Counted from the first letter of the stretch, positions 7,778 to 17,104 are shown. The stretch is DNA of 64,000 nucleotides from Pseudescherichia sp031998825 (GCF_031998825.1 NZ_DAMACX010000018.1:16632-80631), one strand, 5' to 3'. The notes: generated by a model from the sequence alone, not told the origin. A program made the numbers and translations.

Positions 7778-9303
7778 TGAGCGTTACCCCTGTGGATGAC
7801 ATTATCCTGCGCACGCGTGGGATCTCGATGCTCTTTCCCGGCACCGTGGCGCTGGATAACGTCGACTATAACGTCTGGCGCGGCAAGGTGAACGTCATCA
7901 TTGGCGAAAACGGGGCTGGCAAATCGACGCTGATGAAGATCCTCGCTGGCGTGCAGCAACCCAGCCTCGGCGAGATCCTGCTTAACGGCAAACCGGTGCA
8001 TTTTTCGAGCACCCGCACAGCAGCAGCGCACGGGATCGGCATGGTGCACCAGGAGCTGAACCTGTTTGAAAACCTCAACGTGGCCGAGAATATTTTTCTG
8101 GGCCGCGAGCTACAAAAAGGCGTCGCGCCTATCAATGAAACCGAGCAGGAGCGCCGCGCCGCCGAGCTGCTGCAACGCCTCGACCAGCCCATCTCGCCCA
8201 AAGATCTGGTGGGTAACCTGAAGGTAGGCCAGCAGCAGCTGGTAGAGATCGCCAAGGCGCTGGCGGAGGATGCCGACATTCTGATCCTCGACGAACCCAC
8301 CTCGGCGCTGAGTAAAACCGAAGTGGAGATCCTGTTTCGCGTGATCCGCGAGCTAACCCGCCAGGGGGTCTCCATTATCTATATCTCGCATCGCCTGGAA
8401 GAGCTGATGGCCATCGGCGATGTCATCACCATCCTGCGTGACGGCAAGTTCCAGGCGGAAGCAAAGGTCAAAGATATCGACGTGCCGTGGATCGTCCGCG
8501 AGATGCTTGGCAGCGATCCGGTTAGCACCTTTCTTGAACCGGGCCGCACCTTTGGCCCGCCGCTGCTGGAGGCGGAGCACATTACCTGCGTTAACGCCGC
8601 AGGAAACACGGTGGTTAACGACGTCAGCTTTAAGGTACATGCCGGAGAGATCGTCGGTATTTACGGCCTGATGGGGGCCGGGCGCACCGAACTGTTCGAA
8701 TGCCTGCTGGGCACCGAGCGCAACTACTTCGGCAAGCTGTGGCTGGACAGCAAGCCGGTACCCCAGCGGCTGGCAACCGCCGACCGCATCCGGATGGGGA
8801 TGAGCCTGGTACCGGAAGACCGTAAGCGGACCGGGATCTTCCCCATCTCTTCGGTGGCGAGCAACCTGACCATCGCCAGCCTCTGGCGACGCCTCCAGCG
8901 CGGGCTGACCATTGCCAGTAAAGAGGAGGATGCCGTCGTGGCGGGCACCATTGGCGACCTGTCGATCAAGGTCTCCTCGCCGGAGGTAGAGATCCAGGCC
9001 CTGAGCGGTGGCAACCAGCAGAAGGTGGTGATTGGCCGCTCGCTGCTCACCAATCCGAAGGTGCTGTTTCTCGACGAGCCGACGCGAGGCATTGACGTTG
9101 GTGCCAAGGCGGACGTGTTCCGCATGATGGTGCAGCTCTCTCAGCAGGGCATCGCGGTGGTCTTCTCCACCTCGGATTTAAAAGAGATCATGGCGGTTTC
9201 CGACCGTATTCTGGTGATGTCCGGGGGCAAACTCACCGCCGACATCGTTCGCGATCGGGCCGAAGAATCAGCGCTGGTCACAGCAAGTGCTCAGGGGTTT
9301 TAA
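7777..9303 (+). CDS. sugar ABC transporter ATP-binding protein, RbsA-like double ATPase
   Basis: The 508-residue protein has two fused ABC ATPase domains, as in RbsA, AraG and XylG. The first has Walker A GENGAGKSTLMKIL and Walker B ILILDEPTSAL with the signature VGQQQLVEIAKAL. The second has a degenerate Walker A (GLMGAGRTELFECL) but an intact signature LSGGNQQKVVIGRSL and VLFLDEPTRGID. This asymmetry is normal for the family. The start overlaps the lipoprotein stop and the permease follows two bases after its stop. Confidence 0.95.
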   Translation: MSVTPVDDIILRTRGISMLFPGTVALDNVDYNVWRGKVNVIIGENGAGKSTLMKILAGVQQPSLGEILLNGKPVHFSSTRTAAAHGIGMVHQELNLFENLNVAENIFLGRELQKGVAPINETEQERRAAELLQRLDQPISPKDLVGNLKVGQQQLVEIAKALAEDADILILDEPTSALSKTEVEILFRVIRELTRQGVSIIYISHRLEELMAIGDVITILRDGKFQAEAKVKDIDVPWIVREMLGSDPVSTFLEPGRTFGPPLLEAEHITCVNAAGNTVVNDVSFKVHAGEIVGIYGLMGAGRTELFECLLGTERNYFGKLWLDSKPVPQRLATADRIRMGMSLVPEDRKRTGIFPISSVASNLTIASLWRRLQRGLTIASKEEDAVVAGTIGDLSIKVSSPEVEIQALSGGNQQKVVIGRSLLTNPKVLFLDEPTRGIDVGAKADVFRMMVQLSQQGIAVVFSTSDLKEIMAVSDRILVMSGGKLTADIVRDRAEESALVTASAQGF

Positions 9304-9304
9304 A

Positions 9305-10393
9305 ATGAAAACTGTACAATCGGCCGCGTTGACGCCACGCGGCGGGGCATCGCTGTCCCGCGAGAACATTCTGCTTATTTTATTGAAACTACGTACGTTT
9401 ATTGCTCTTTTCCTTATTGTCGGCTTCTTCACCGTCATGGTGCCGGGGTTCCTGTCGGCTGGCAGTATGGTGATCATGATTAAGCATATCGCCATTAACG
9501 CCTTTCTGGCGCTGGGGATCACCTTTGTGATTATCACCGCCGGGATCGACCTCTCCATCGGTGCGACGCTGGGCCTGTGCGGGATGATTGCCGGGTGGAT
9601 GATCACCAAAGGCATCGTGCTGCCGATGTTTGGCATCGCCATCTTCCCCAGCGTCTGGGTCATTGTGCCCGTGGTGCTGCTGATCGGTGCGCTAATAGGC
9701 GGGGTGAACGGCTGGATCATCACCCGCTATAACGTCGCGCCTTTTATCTGCACCCTCGGGACCATGTACGTCCTGCGCGGTGCGGCGATGCTCACCTCCG
9801 ACGGCCAGACCTTCCCAGGGCTGTCCGGAAACCCGCTGCTGGGCAATACCGGCTTTGATGAGATTGGGGCCGGATCGCTGTTTGGCATTCCGTGGGCGAT
9901 CTGGATGATGATCGTGCTGGCACTTATTATCGCCTACGTCGCCCGTCGCCTGCCCTTTGGCCGCCACGTCTACGCCATCGGCGATAACGAGCGCGCCGCT
10001 GAGCTCTCCGGCGTGAAGGTGAAACAGGTTAAGGTGCTGGTCTACATGCTCTCCGGCTTCTGTGCCGCCATCGCCGGGATCGTGGTCTCCGCCCAGCTGG
10101 TAGCCAGCCATCCGGCCAACGGTACTGCCTTTGAGATGAACGCCATCGCGGCGGTGGTGCTGGGTGGCACCTCGCTGGCGGGCGGGCGCGGCACCATTCT
10201 CGGCACGCTGATCGGTGCCTTCGTCATCGGTTTCCTGGCAGACGGGCTGGTGATGATGGGCGTCAGCGAGTTCTGGCAGATGGTGATTAAAGGCATCGTG
10301 ATTATCGTGGCGGTGATCATCGACCAGATGCAAAACCGGATGCAGCAGAAAGCGGCGGTGGTGGCGCAGAAAGCGGTGATGGAGGGCAAGTAG
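9305..10393 (+). CDS. sugar ABC transporter permease, RbsC-like
   Basis: This inner-membrane permease of the BPD_transp_2 family (RbsC/AraH/XylH) has 362 residues. It has about ten hydrophobic segments starting near residue 25, and the signature ITAGIDLSIGATLGL in the first half. The family motif FGRHVYAIGDNERAAELSGV (about 220-239) contacts the ATPase, and GGTSLAGGRGTI lies near the C-terminus. The ATPase stop TAA immediately precedes it, so ATG 9305 is chosen. It completes a ribose-type importer with the genes at 6215 and 7777. Confidence 0.95.
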   Translation: MKTVQSAALTPRGGASLSRENILLILLKLRTFIALFLIVGFFTVMVPGFLSAGSMVIMIKHIAINAFLALGITFVIITAGIDLSIGATLGLCGMIAGWMITKGIVLPMFGIAIFPSVWVIVPVVLLIGALIGGVNGWIITRYNVAPFICTLGTMYVLRGAAMLTSDGQTFPGLSGNPLLGNTGFDEIGAGSLFGIPWAIWMMIVLALIIAYVARRLPFGRHVYAIGDNERAAELSGVKVKQVKVLVYMLSGFCAAIAGIVVSAQLVASHPANGTAFEMNAIAAVVLGGTSLAGGRGTILGTLIGAFVIGFLADGLVMMGVSEFWQMVIKGIVIIVAVIIDQMQNRMQQKAAVVAQKAVMEGK

Positions 10394-10407
10394 CCCCTGC
10401 TCTTCTT

Positions 10408-10429
10408 CCCCGGGCGATGCGGCCCGGGG
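10408..10429. terminator. hairpin between the convergent permease and SorC genes
   Basis: CCCCGGGC and GCCCGGGG form an 8-bp stem with a 6-base loop between two convergent stops. No T run follows on either strand, so it may be a weak or Rho-assisted terminator. Confidence 0.5.
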
Positions 10430-10438
10430 AGATTCGCC

Positions 10439-11389
10439 CTACTTTTTCATCAGGCTACGCGCCGTCGCAAAGTCGGTAATTAACACATCGATGTAGTTAC
10501 CCTCCAGCGCACCGCGAATGGCGTTGCTTTTCTCTAAGCCGCCCGCCAGGGCGATAACGTGCTGGCAGGCGCGCATCTGCGCCAGCTCCATGCCGATCAC
10601 CGGATCCTCCTCCTGGCTCAGCACCGGATTGCCGGCGGCGTCGTAGTAGTGCAGGCAGATATCGCCCACCGCACCGCGCTCCGCCAGCAGGGTCAACATC
10701 TCTTCGTTGTAGTAGTTACCCGAGTTTTTTAGCAGCTGGGACGGCTCCAGCTCGCCAATGCCGACAATGGCAACATCCACCTCGTCAAACTTTGCCACCG
10801 CCGCCGCCACGTCCGGGCTGTTGACCAGCCGGGCGCGCTCCTCCACCGAGTGCTCAATGCTCTGGGAGGGCAGCAGCCACGCCGGGCAGCCCAGGTGCGC
10901 CGCCAGCTGCTGGGTGAGGATGGTGGCCTGCACGTTGCCGTTGGGGCCGACGCCGCCCAGCAGCTGGATCACCCCTGCCGCGCGGATATTCTGCGGATGC
11001 ATCTCGTCCACCATGCAGCGAATGGTGCTGCTCCAGGAGGAGATGCCCACCAGATCTTCCGGCCGAACGCGGGTTTCCACATAGTGCGCCGCCGCGCTGC
11101 CGATGGCATGTTTAAGCTGCCCGTTGCTGGCGTTCTCGCCAACGTCCACCACGATGGCCTGGCGAATGCCAAAGCGCTCTTCAATGGCCTTTTCCAGCTC
11201 GACAAAAATATTGGTTGGCTGAACCACGGTGATTTTAACCAGGCCCTCTTTCTGGCAGCGCGTCAGCGCCCGTGAGACAAATGATTGTGACAGGTGCAGC
11301 AGCGAGGCGATTTCAGACTGCTTTCTGTTTTCGCTGTAGTAGAGCGTGGCGATCTTCACCAGCAAGCGTTGTTCATCCTGCTTCGACAT
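10439..11389 (-). CDS. SorC/DeoR-type sugar-binding transcriptional regulator
   Basis: The 316-residue protein begins with a helix-turn-helix (about 15-50: YYSENRKQSEIASLLHLSQS), followed by a SorC sugar-binding domain. The domain shows the phosphosugar-pocket motifs QLLGGVGPNGNVQA and VAIVGIGELEPS and the C-terminal VIALAGGLEKSNAIRGAL. ATG 11389 is chosen because AGGGGA stands upstream; the upstream in-frame codons lack a ribosome site. It is convergent with the transporter operon and divergent from the isomerase gene. Identical operators before both neighbours make them its likely targets, with a sugar or sugar phosphate as inducer. Confidence 0.92.
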   Translation of the reverse strand: MSKQDEQRLLVKIATLYYSENRKQSEIASLLHLSQSFVSRALTRCQKEGLVKITVVQPTNIFVELEKAIEERFGIRQAIVVDVGENASNGQLKHAIGSAAAHYVETRVRPEDLVGISSWSSTIRCMVDEMHPQNIRAAGVIQLLGGVGPNGNVQATILTQQLAAHLGCPAWLLPSQSIEHSVEERARLVNSPDVAAAVAKFDEVDVAIVGIGELEPSQLLKNSGNYYNEEMLTLLAERGAVGDICLHYYDAAGNPVLSQEEDPVIGMELAQMRACQHVIALAGGLEKSNAIRGALEGNYIDVLITDFATARSLMKK

Positions 11390-11556
11390 AACATTCCCCT
11401 TGATTTTATGTCCGTTATTTTTATGCATACCTGAATAGATAACAAGCACGCCCTGGTTTTTTGCTTGCTGAAGCAACTGTGATCGTTTTCTCCTTTCTCA
11501 GAAAATTGCCTGTACACGTCGTGACAAAGGGAAAAGTAAGGCATATCTTACATTCA

Positions 11557-11588
11557 TGAATAATAAATCATAAATGAATATATATTCA
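11557..11588. promoter_or_regulatory. two-part operator before the isomerase gene
   Basis: TGAATAATAAATCA (11557-11570) and the perfect palindrome TGAATATATATTCA (11575-11588) start 18 bases apart. This matches the pair before the ABC operon at 6169-6200. The site lies 24 bases before ATG 11613 and 168 bases from the divergent SorC start, so it may also mediate autoregulation. Confidence 0.75.
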
Positions 11589-11612
11589 AGAGAGATTACT
11601 GGAGAGAGAGCA

Positions 11613-13031
11613 ATGTCCCGAATTCCGCAGAACCTGACCATGGGCGTCATTATCGGCAACCGTGGGTTTTTCCCCAGCTATCTGGTAGCCGAAGCACGCG
11701 AGCAGGCCACGGCGCTCTTTGCGCGGCTGGGTATCAACACCATTATGCTTGACGACACGCAGACCGAGCTGGGCGGAGTGGAAACCCGCCAGGATGCGAA
11801 AATCTGCGCCGAGCTATTTCGCGCCCACCGGGATGAGATCCACGGCGTGGTGGTGCTGCTGCCTAACTTTGGCGATGAAAAAGCGGTAGCCGAAACCCTG
11901 CGTCTCTCGGGCCTCAACGTCCCAGTGCTGATTCAGGCCGAAGAGGACAACCTCGATAAGATGGGGCTGGCAACCCGCCGGGACAGCTTCTGCGGCAAGA
12001 TATCCCTCTGCAATAACATGCGTCAGTACGGCATCCCCTTTACCCTGACCACCCAGCACGTCTGCGCCCTCAGCGGCGAGGTATTTGAAAAGGATCTCCG
12101 TCGCTTCGAACAGATCTGCCGCGTGGTGAGCAGCATGCGCGGCGTGCGCGTCGGGGCCATCGGCGCGCGCCCGGCCGGGTTTAACACCGTGCGCTACAGC
12201 GAGAAGCTGCTTGAGCGGCTGGGGATCGCGGTTGAGACGCTGGATCTCTCCGAGGTCTTTACCCGCGTTAAGCAGCTGCGCGATGACGATATCCGCGTCG
12301 ATGAGAAACGCCGCCTGCTGCTCGACAACGCTGATGCCAGTGGGATCCCGGCAGATAAAATTGTCACTATGGCGAAGCTGTTCGTAGTGATCAGCGAGTG
12401 GGTTATCGCCAACGACATCGACACCACCGCCATCCAGTGCTGGACCTCGTTGCAGGAGAACCTCGGCATTAACGTCTGCTCAATTATGAGCATCATGTCC
12501 GGACAGCTGATGCCCAGCGCCTGCGAGGTGGATGTGATGGGCGCGCTGTCGATGTACGCCCTCGCCAGCAGCAATATGAGCCCCGCGTCGATTGCCGACT
12601 GGAACAACAACTTTGGCGACGATCGCGACAAGTGCGTGCTGTTCCACTGCGGCAACTTCGCGGCGGCTAGCCTTGAAGATCCGCATATGGGCACCGCCGA
12701 TATCATCGGCACCACCGTCGGGAAAGAGAACACCTGCGGGGCGGTGCATGGTCGCCTGAAGAGCGGCAACCTGACCTACTTCCGTCTGAGCACGGACGAT
12801 CTCACCGGCGAGATCAAAGCCTACGTCGGCGAGGGCCAGTCGGTGGACGATCCGCTGGATACCGTCGGCTGCCGGGCGGTGATTCAGGTTCCGCACCTGG
12901 AGAATTTGCTGGCGTGGATCTGCCGCAACGGCTTTGAGCACCACGTGGCCATGAACCACTCCGCCTGCGCCGAGATTTTGCAGGAGGCCTTCACGCGCTA
13001 CCTTGGCGTTAACACCTATCTGCACCGGTAG
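11613..13031 (+). CDS. L-fucose/L-arabinose isomerase-family protein, substrate unknown
   Basis: This 472-residue protein resembles the FucI/AraA isomerase fold: N-terminal Rossmann-like domains (GVIIGNRGFFPSYLV, VVVLLPNFGDEKAV, VRVGAIGARPAGFNTVRYSE) and a C-terminal catalytic domain. Candidate metal ligands and catalytic residues are Glu305 in ACEVDVMGALSMYAL and His345 in FHCGNFAA, at positions expected for the family. ATG 11613 follows GGAGAG; the upstream ATG at 11574 lies inside the operator and is rejected. No kinase or aldolase accompanies it. It probably interconverts an aldose and ketose brought in by the adjacent transporter. Confidence 0.8.
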   Translation: MSRIPQNLTMGVIIGNRGFFPSYLVAEAREQATALFARLGINTIMLDDTQTELGGVETRQDAKICAELFRAHRDEIHGVVVLLPNFGDEKAVAETLRLSGLNVPVLIQAEEDNLDKMGLATRRDSFCGKISLCNNMRQYGIPFTLTTQHVCALSGEVFEKDLRRFEQICRVVSSMRGVRVGAIGARPAGFNTVRYSEKLLERLGIAVETLDLSEVFTRVKQLRDDDIRVDEKRRLLLDNADASGIPADKIVTMAKLFVVISEWVIANDIDTTAIQCWTSLQENLGINVCSIMSIMSGQLMPSACEVDVMGALSMYALASSNMSPASIADWNNNFGDDRDKCVLFHCGNFAAASLEDPHMGTADIIGTTVGKENTCGAVHGRLKSGNLTYFRLSTDDLTGEIKAYVGEGQSVDDPLDTVGCRAVIQVPHLENLLAWICRNGFEHHVAMNHSACAEILQEAFTRYLGVNTYLHR

Positions 13032-13040
13032 GGTTAAGGG

Positions 13041-13814
13041 TTATGCCGGGCGGCGGATGGGGAGATAGTGAATGCTCATCGCGCCGCCCTCCTCTCTCTG
13101 CACTTTTGCCTGCACTTTCCACCGCTTCTCGATCTCATTCGGGGTGAGCACCGCCTCTGGCGTCCCGACGCTGACCACTCTTCCCGTCTCGATCAGCACC
13201 AGCTGCTGGCAGTAGTTCGCCGCGAGGTTGAGATCGTGCAGGGCAATCACCACCGTCATTGGAAGCCGGGATATCAACCCCATCAGCTCCAGCTGGTGAT
13301 GGATATCAAGGTGGTTGGTGGGTTCATCAAGCAGCAGAACGTCTGGCTGCTGGGCCAGCGCCCGGGCAATCTGACAGCGCTGGCGCTCCCCGCCGGAGAG
13401 CTGACGCCACAGCCGATGCCGCAGCCCGGCCAGCTGCATCAGGCTCATCGCCTCCTCTATGGCAGCACGATCGTCGGCACGCAGGGAGCCAAACGTCCGG
13501 CGGTGTGGCGTACGCCCAAGGCGAACAATCTGCTCTACGCTGAGATCTCCATCAGCCTCCGCATGCTGGGGGACGAAGGCCATCCGACGCGCCAGCGATG
13601 TCAGCGGAAGAGCGCTTAACGGATCGCCATTGAGGCGAATACGCGGTTTAAGCGCAGGATAGAGCCCCGCCAGGCAGCGGAGCAGCGTCGATTTACCCGA
13701 GCCGTTGGGTCCCAGCAGGCCGATAGTTTGCCCGCCCGCCAGCGTCAGGCTGACATTGTGAAGGATTTTTCGCGACTGGAGGGTGACCTCCAGCCGTTCA
13801 GCGCTGATGTTCAC
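13041..13814 (-). CDS. FecE/BtuD-type metal-chelate ABC transporter ATP-binding protein
   Basis: The 257-residue ATPase drives import through the adjacent FecCD-type permease. Walker A is GPNGSGKSTLLRCL (about 34-47), the signature LSGGERQRCQIARAL, and Walker B VLLLDEPTNHLD, with a HDLNLAANYCQ His-loop. All of these are typical of siderophore, heme and cobalamin importers. It overlaps the permease gene by an ATGA. It is the last gene of a four-gene operon that starts with a COG0523 GTPase behind a Zur box, so zinc or another metal chelate is a more likely cargo than ferric siderophore. Confidence 0.93.
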   Translation of the reverse strand: MNISAERLEVTLQSRKILHNVSLTLAGGQTIGLLGPNGSGKSTLLRCLAGLYPALKPRIRLNGDPLSALPLTSLARRMAFVPQHAEADGDLSVEQIVRLGRTPHRRTFGSLRADDRAAIEEAMSLMQLAGLRHRLWRQLSGGERQRCQIARALAQQPDVLLLDEPTNHLDIHHQLELMGLISRLPMTVVIALHDLNLAANYCQQLVLIETGRVVSVGTPEAVLTPNEIEKRWKVQAKVQREEGGAMSIHYLPIRRPA

Positions 13815-14842
13815 TGATTTTTCTCCCGGCTCCGATAGAGGAGCACAACAAAGGCGGGCGCGCCCACCAGGGCCGTGACTACCCCGATAGGCAGCACCTG
13901 ATGGGTAATCAACGTCCGCGAGACAATATCGGCCACGATCATAAAGTGGCTGCCGATCAGAAAGGCTACGGGCACCGTGACGGCGTGGCCCGCGCCGGTA
14001 AGCATCCGCGTTATGTGGGGAATGACCAGACCGACAAAGCCGACCGCGCCGATGGCGCTGACGATGTTAGCGGTGATCAGCGCCGTGGTCAGCAGCAGTG
14101 CAATGCGTACAAAGGTCACTGGGATCCCGAGCGTGGTCGAGACCTCATCGCCAAAGGTGAAGGTGTCGAGCGCGCGCGCAAATCGCATTACGATCAGAAA
14201 CCCCAGCAGCGTCACCCCCAGACTCAGCAGCGCGTCCGGCCAGCGCACGCCGCTTAAGCTCCCCAGCAGCCAGAACATTACGCTACGCGACTGCTCGGCG
14301 TTGGCCGAGGTGCTGACCACGTACGCGGTCAGGGCGTTAAATAGCTGGGTACCGGCAATCCCCGCCAGCAAGATACGCGGCGGGCTGTCGCTCATGCCCC
14401 GGGTGATCAGCACGATCAGGCCAAACGCCAGACAGGCCCCGACAAACGCACCACCGCTGACGCTCAGGGCGCTGCCGCCGATGCCCAGCAGCATCACCCC
14501 TACCGCTCCCAGCGAGGCGCCGGCGGAGATACCCAGCAGATAGGGTTCCGCCAGCGGGTTACGCAAAATGGCCTGCATCACCAGCCCACACAGCGCCAGC
14601 CCGCCGCCGCTGCATGCCGCCATCACCGCCCGGCTCATCCGGTACTGCCAGACAATCCCGGCCTCTACGGCAGGGAGTGGAAAGGCGGTTAATCCCAGCC
14701 CGTTGCCGATCGCCCTGGCGGTATCGCCAAAAGAGACCGGCATATCGCCAATGGTTGCTGCCAGCACCAGCATCAGCGGCAGCCCCGGCACGCAGGCCAG
14801 CATAAGACCGGCAGCGCGCCATCCCGGTAACGCATGGCTCAT
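13811..14842 (-). CDS. FecCD-type metal-chelate ABC transporter permease
   Basis: This inner-membrane permease of the FecCD/BtuC family has 343 residues and about ten hydrophobic helices. Recognisable blocks are GLALCGLVMQAILRNPLAEP (about 81-100), which is the family signature, GISAGASLGAVGVML, and FVGLVIPHITRML near the C-terminus, the site that contacts the ATPase. Start and stop overlap the neighbouring genes by ATGA, so the three transport genes are tightly coupled. The substrate is not readable from the sequence. Confidence 0.93.
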   Translation of the reverse strand: MSHALPGWRAAGLMLACVPGLPLMLVLAATIGDMPVSFGDTARAIGNGLGLTAFPLPAVEAGIVWQYRMSRAVMAACSGGGLALCGLVMQAILRNPLAEPYLLGISAGASLGAVGVMLLGIGGSALSVSGGAFVGACLAFGLIVLITRGMSDSPPRILLAGIAGTQLFNALTAYVVSTSANAEQSRSVMFWLLGSLSGVRWPDALLSLGVTLLGFLIVMRFARALDTFTFGDEVSTTLGIPVTFVRIALLLTTALITANIVSAIGAVGFVGLVIPHITRMLTGAGHAVTVPVAFLIGSHFMIVADIVSRTLITHQVLPIGVVTALVGAPAFVVLLYRSREKNQ

Positions 14843-15849
14843 GGCTTAATGTGCTCCGCCAGCCTGTCGCCAATCAGCTCAACGGCATCCACGTTCCTCA
14901 GAGAAGGATTCAGAGACATGGCGGGCACCACGATAATGCGGTTGTTTTTCACGGCCGGGATTGCCCTGGTCACCGGATCGCTGCGCAGGAACTGCTCCTT
15001 CACCGCCACGTCGTCAGCCGGGTAGAGACGGCGTTCCATATCAGCAATAACGATGATATCAGGCTGAGCGCGGGCGATGGACTCCCAGGTCACCGCGGGC
15101 CACTCATCCTTCGACTCAACAACGTTGGTGAGGCCGAGGGTTTTGCTGATCCAGCCGGGCGCGCCATAGTTACCCGCCACCCAGGGATCGCCATTCAGAC
15201 GGCTGCTGGAGAACCAGAACACCACCTTCAGCGGCTGCTGAGAATGGGAGCCTGCCTGGCGCTGCGCGTGGGCGATGCGCGCGGCCAGCGCCTGATTGAG
15301 CTTCTGACCGTGTTCAGGCACGCCGAAGATAGCCGCCAACTGACTCACCTCCTCTTCAATCGCCTGCAATGAGAAGGGAACGCTGCGCGCCCCGTCGGCG
15401 TTAGAGGTATCAGTCACGTTTTTACCGATGCAGTCGGCGGGTGAGATCCAGGTTTTGATCCCGAGGCTGGCAAACTGCTCCCGGGTGCCTACCTCTCCCT
15501 GCGGCCCAATGTGCCAGTGATACTGGGCGAGAACCAGATCCGGCCTCTGGGCTACCACCGCTTCAAACGACGGGGAGTTCTCCGCCAGTTTTTTTAGATC
15601 CTTGCCCTCTCCGGCGAGTGACTCCGGCAGTTTGCCAAACCACACCGAGGTGGCGCTGATTTTACTTCCCAGCCCGAGGGCCAGCAGCAGCTCGGTTTCG
15701 TGCTGCCCAACGGTAACCACCCTTTGCGGCGGCGCGGTAAAGGTTTGCTTCACGCCGCAGTTCTCCACCGTGACGGGAAAACCGGCGGCGGGCGCGGCGG
15801 TGGCAAAGCCGAGCAGCGCGACGAGCAGAAGCAGACGACTATTGCGCAT
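14839..15849 (-). CDS. periplasmic metal-chelate-binding protein, FecB/BtuF-like
   Basis: This 336-residue class III binding protein has a signal peptide (MRNSRLLLLVALLGFATAAP). The mature part has the two-lobed layout: PQRVVTVGQHETELLLALGL in the N-lobe, PDLVLAQYHWHIG in the linker region, and PDIIVIADMERRLYP in the C-lobe. The QYHWH His pair and a Cys in ISPADCIG stand out and could contact metal. The gene starts at ATG 15849 (GAGGAG upstream) and overlaps the end of the COG0523 gene by 11 bases. It may bind a zinc or cobalt chelate, or cobalamin; the ligand is unknown. Confidence 0.88.
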   Translation of the reverse strand: MRNSRLLLLVALLGFATAAPAAGFPVTVENCGVKQTFTAPPQRVVTVGQHETELLLALGLGSKISATSVWFGKLPESLAGEGKDLKKLAENSPSFEAVVAQRPDLVLAQYHWHIGPQGEVGTREQFASLGIKTWISPADCIGKNVTDTSNADGARSVPFSLQAIEEEVSQLAAIFGVPEHGQKLNQALAARIAHAQRQAGSHSQQPLKVVFWFSSSRLNGDPWVAGNYGAPGWISKTLGLTNVVESKDEWPAVTWESIARAQPDIIVIADMERRLYPADDVAVKEQFLRSDPVTRAIPAVKNNRIIVVPAMSLNPSLRNVDAVELIGDRLAEHIKP

Positions 15850-17077
15850 CGCTGCTCTCCTCAAACCACGGGTCGATGGGATCCTCGTAGTACGTCCACT
15901 GCTGCGGCCCCTCGGCCATCTCCCGATCCGTCAGCAGGGCTGCATCCAGCTGCGCCCGCAGCCGCGCCTCGTCCATCTCCATTCCGATAAACACCAGCTC
16001 CTGACGGGCATCGCCGACCCCCTCAAGCCAGTTAGTCATAATAAACTGCAACGACTCCTCATCCTCCGGCCAGCGCTCCCGGGGAGTGCTGGCCCACCAG
16101 CTTCCCGCCAGCCCCTGACGCGCCACGCCGCCCGCGTGAGACCATGAGCCGGCAAACTCCGGTCGGCTGGCCAGCCAGAAATACCCTTTCGAGCGCACCA
16201 CGCCCGTCAGTTCGTTCTCCAGCACCTGCGCAAAGCGGGCCGGGTGGAAAGGACGCCGGGCGCGGTAAGCAAAGCTGGTGATGCCATACTCCTCCGTCTC
16301 CGGGGTATGTTCTCCACGCAGCTCCTTAAGCCAGCCCGGCGACTGGGCGGCTTTAGCGAAATCGAACAGTCCGGTGTTCAACACTTCGCTCAGCGGCACC
16401 TTGCCGAATCGTGCAGTAACTATTTTCGCCCCTGGGTTAAGGGAGTGCAGAATAGCCAGCAGCCTGCGCTGCTGCTCGTCGCTAATCAGATCGATTTTGT
16501 TAATCACCAGCACATCGCAAAACTCCACCTGCTCGATCAGCAGATCCACCACGCTGCGGGTATCGTCTTCCCCTAACGATTCACCCCGCGAGTGAATGCT
16601 CTCTTCCGAGCCGTAGTCGTTAAGAAAGTTGAAGGCATCGATGACGGTCACCATGGTATCGAGGCGCGCCACGTCGGCGAGGCTTCGTCCCTCATCGTCG
16701 GCGAAGGTAAAGGTCTCCGCGACCGGGAGCGGCTCCGCGATACCAGTGGACTCGATCACCAGCTGGTCAAAACGCCCCTCCCGCGCCAGGCGGTTCACCT
16801 CAACCAGCAGATCCTCCCGCAGCGTGCAGCAGATGCAGCCGTTGCTCATCTCCACCAGCTTCTCGTCGGTACGCGACAGCTCGGCCCCGCCGTCCCTCAC
16901 CAGCGCGGCGTCGATATTGACTTCTGACATATCGTTAACGATAACCGCCACGCGCCTGCTCTCCCGGTTATTCAAAATATGGTTAAGCAGCGTGGTTTTC
17001 CCTGCGCCTAAAAAACCGGACAGGACGGTAACCGGTAATCTTTTTACTTCGCCTGTTTTAGTGCTTGTATCTGCCAT
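15839..17077 (-). CDS. COG0523 (CobW-type) G3E GTPase, putative zinc metallochaperone
   Basis: The 412-residue protein has the G3E GTPase domain: Walker A GFLGAGKTTLLNHIL (about 21-35), the family metal motif GCICCTLREDLL, VIESTGIAEPLP, and the guanine motif NKIDL. A CobW C-terminal domain follows (GITSFAYRARRPFHPARF). Members of this family (ZagA, ZigA, YciC, YeiR) hand zinc to client enzymes during zinc starvation. The Zur box 28 bases upstream supports that role over cobalamin synthesis, since no cob genes are near. ATG 17077 is chosen (AGGG upstream) over GTG 17086. Confidence 0.9.
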   Translation of the reverse strand: MADTSTKTGEVKRLPVTVLSGFLGAGKTTLLNHILNNRESRRVAVIVNDMSEVNIDAALVRDGGAELSRTDEKLVEMSNGCICCTLREDLLVEVNRLAREGRFDQLVIESTGIAEPLPVAETFTFADDEGRSLADVARLDTMVTVIDAFNFLNDYGSEESIHSRGESLGEDDTRSVVDLLIEQVEFCDVLVINKIDLISDEQQRRLLAILHSLNPGAKIVTARFGKVPLSEVLNTGLFDFAKAAQSPGWLKELRGEHTPETEEYGITSFAYRARRPFHPARFAQVLENELTGVVRSKGYFWLASRPEFAGSWSHAGGVARQGLAGSWWASTPRERWPEDEESLQFIMTNWLEGVGDARQELVFIGMEMDEARLRAQLDAALLTDREMAEGPQQWTYYEDPIDPWFEESSDAQ

Positions 17078-17104
17078 TACGCTCACCCTGTGTTATTTTT
17101 AGAT

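Noticed and set aside
11574..11612. Upstream ATG start of the isomerase
   Set aside because: It lies inside the operator palindrome and lacks a ribosome site; ATG 11613 has GGAGAG.
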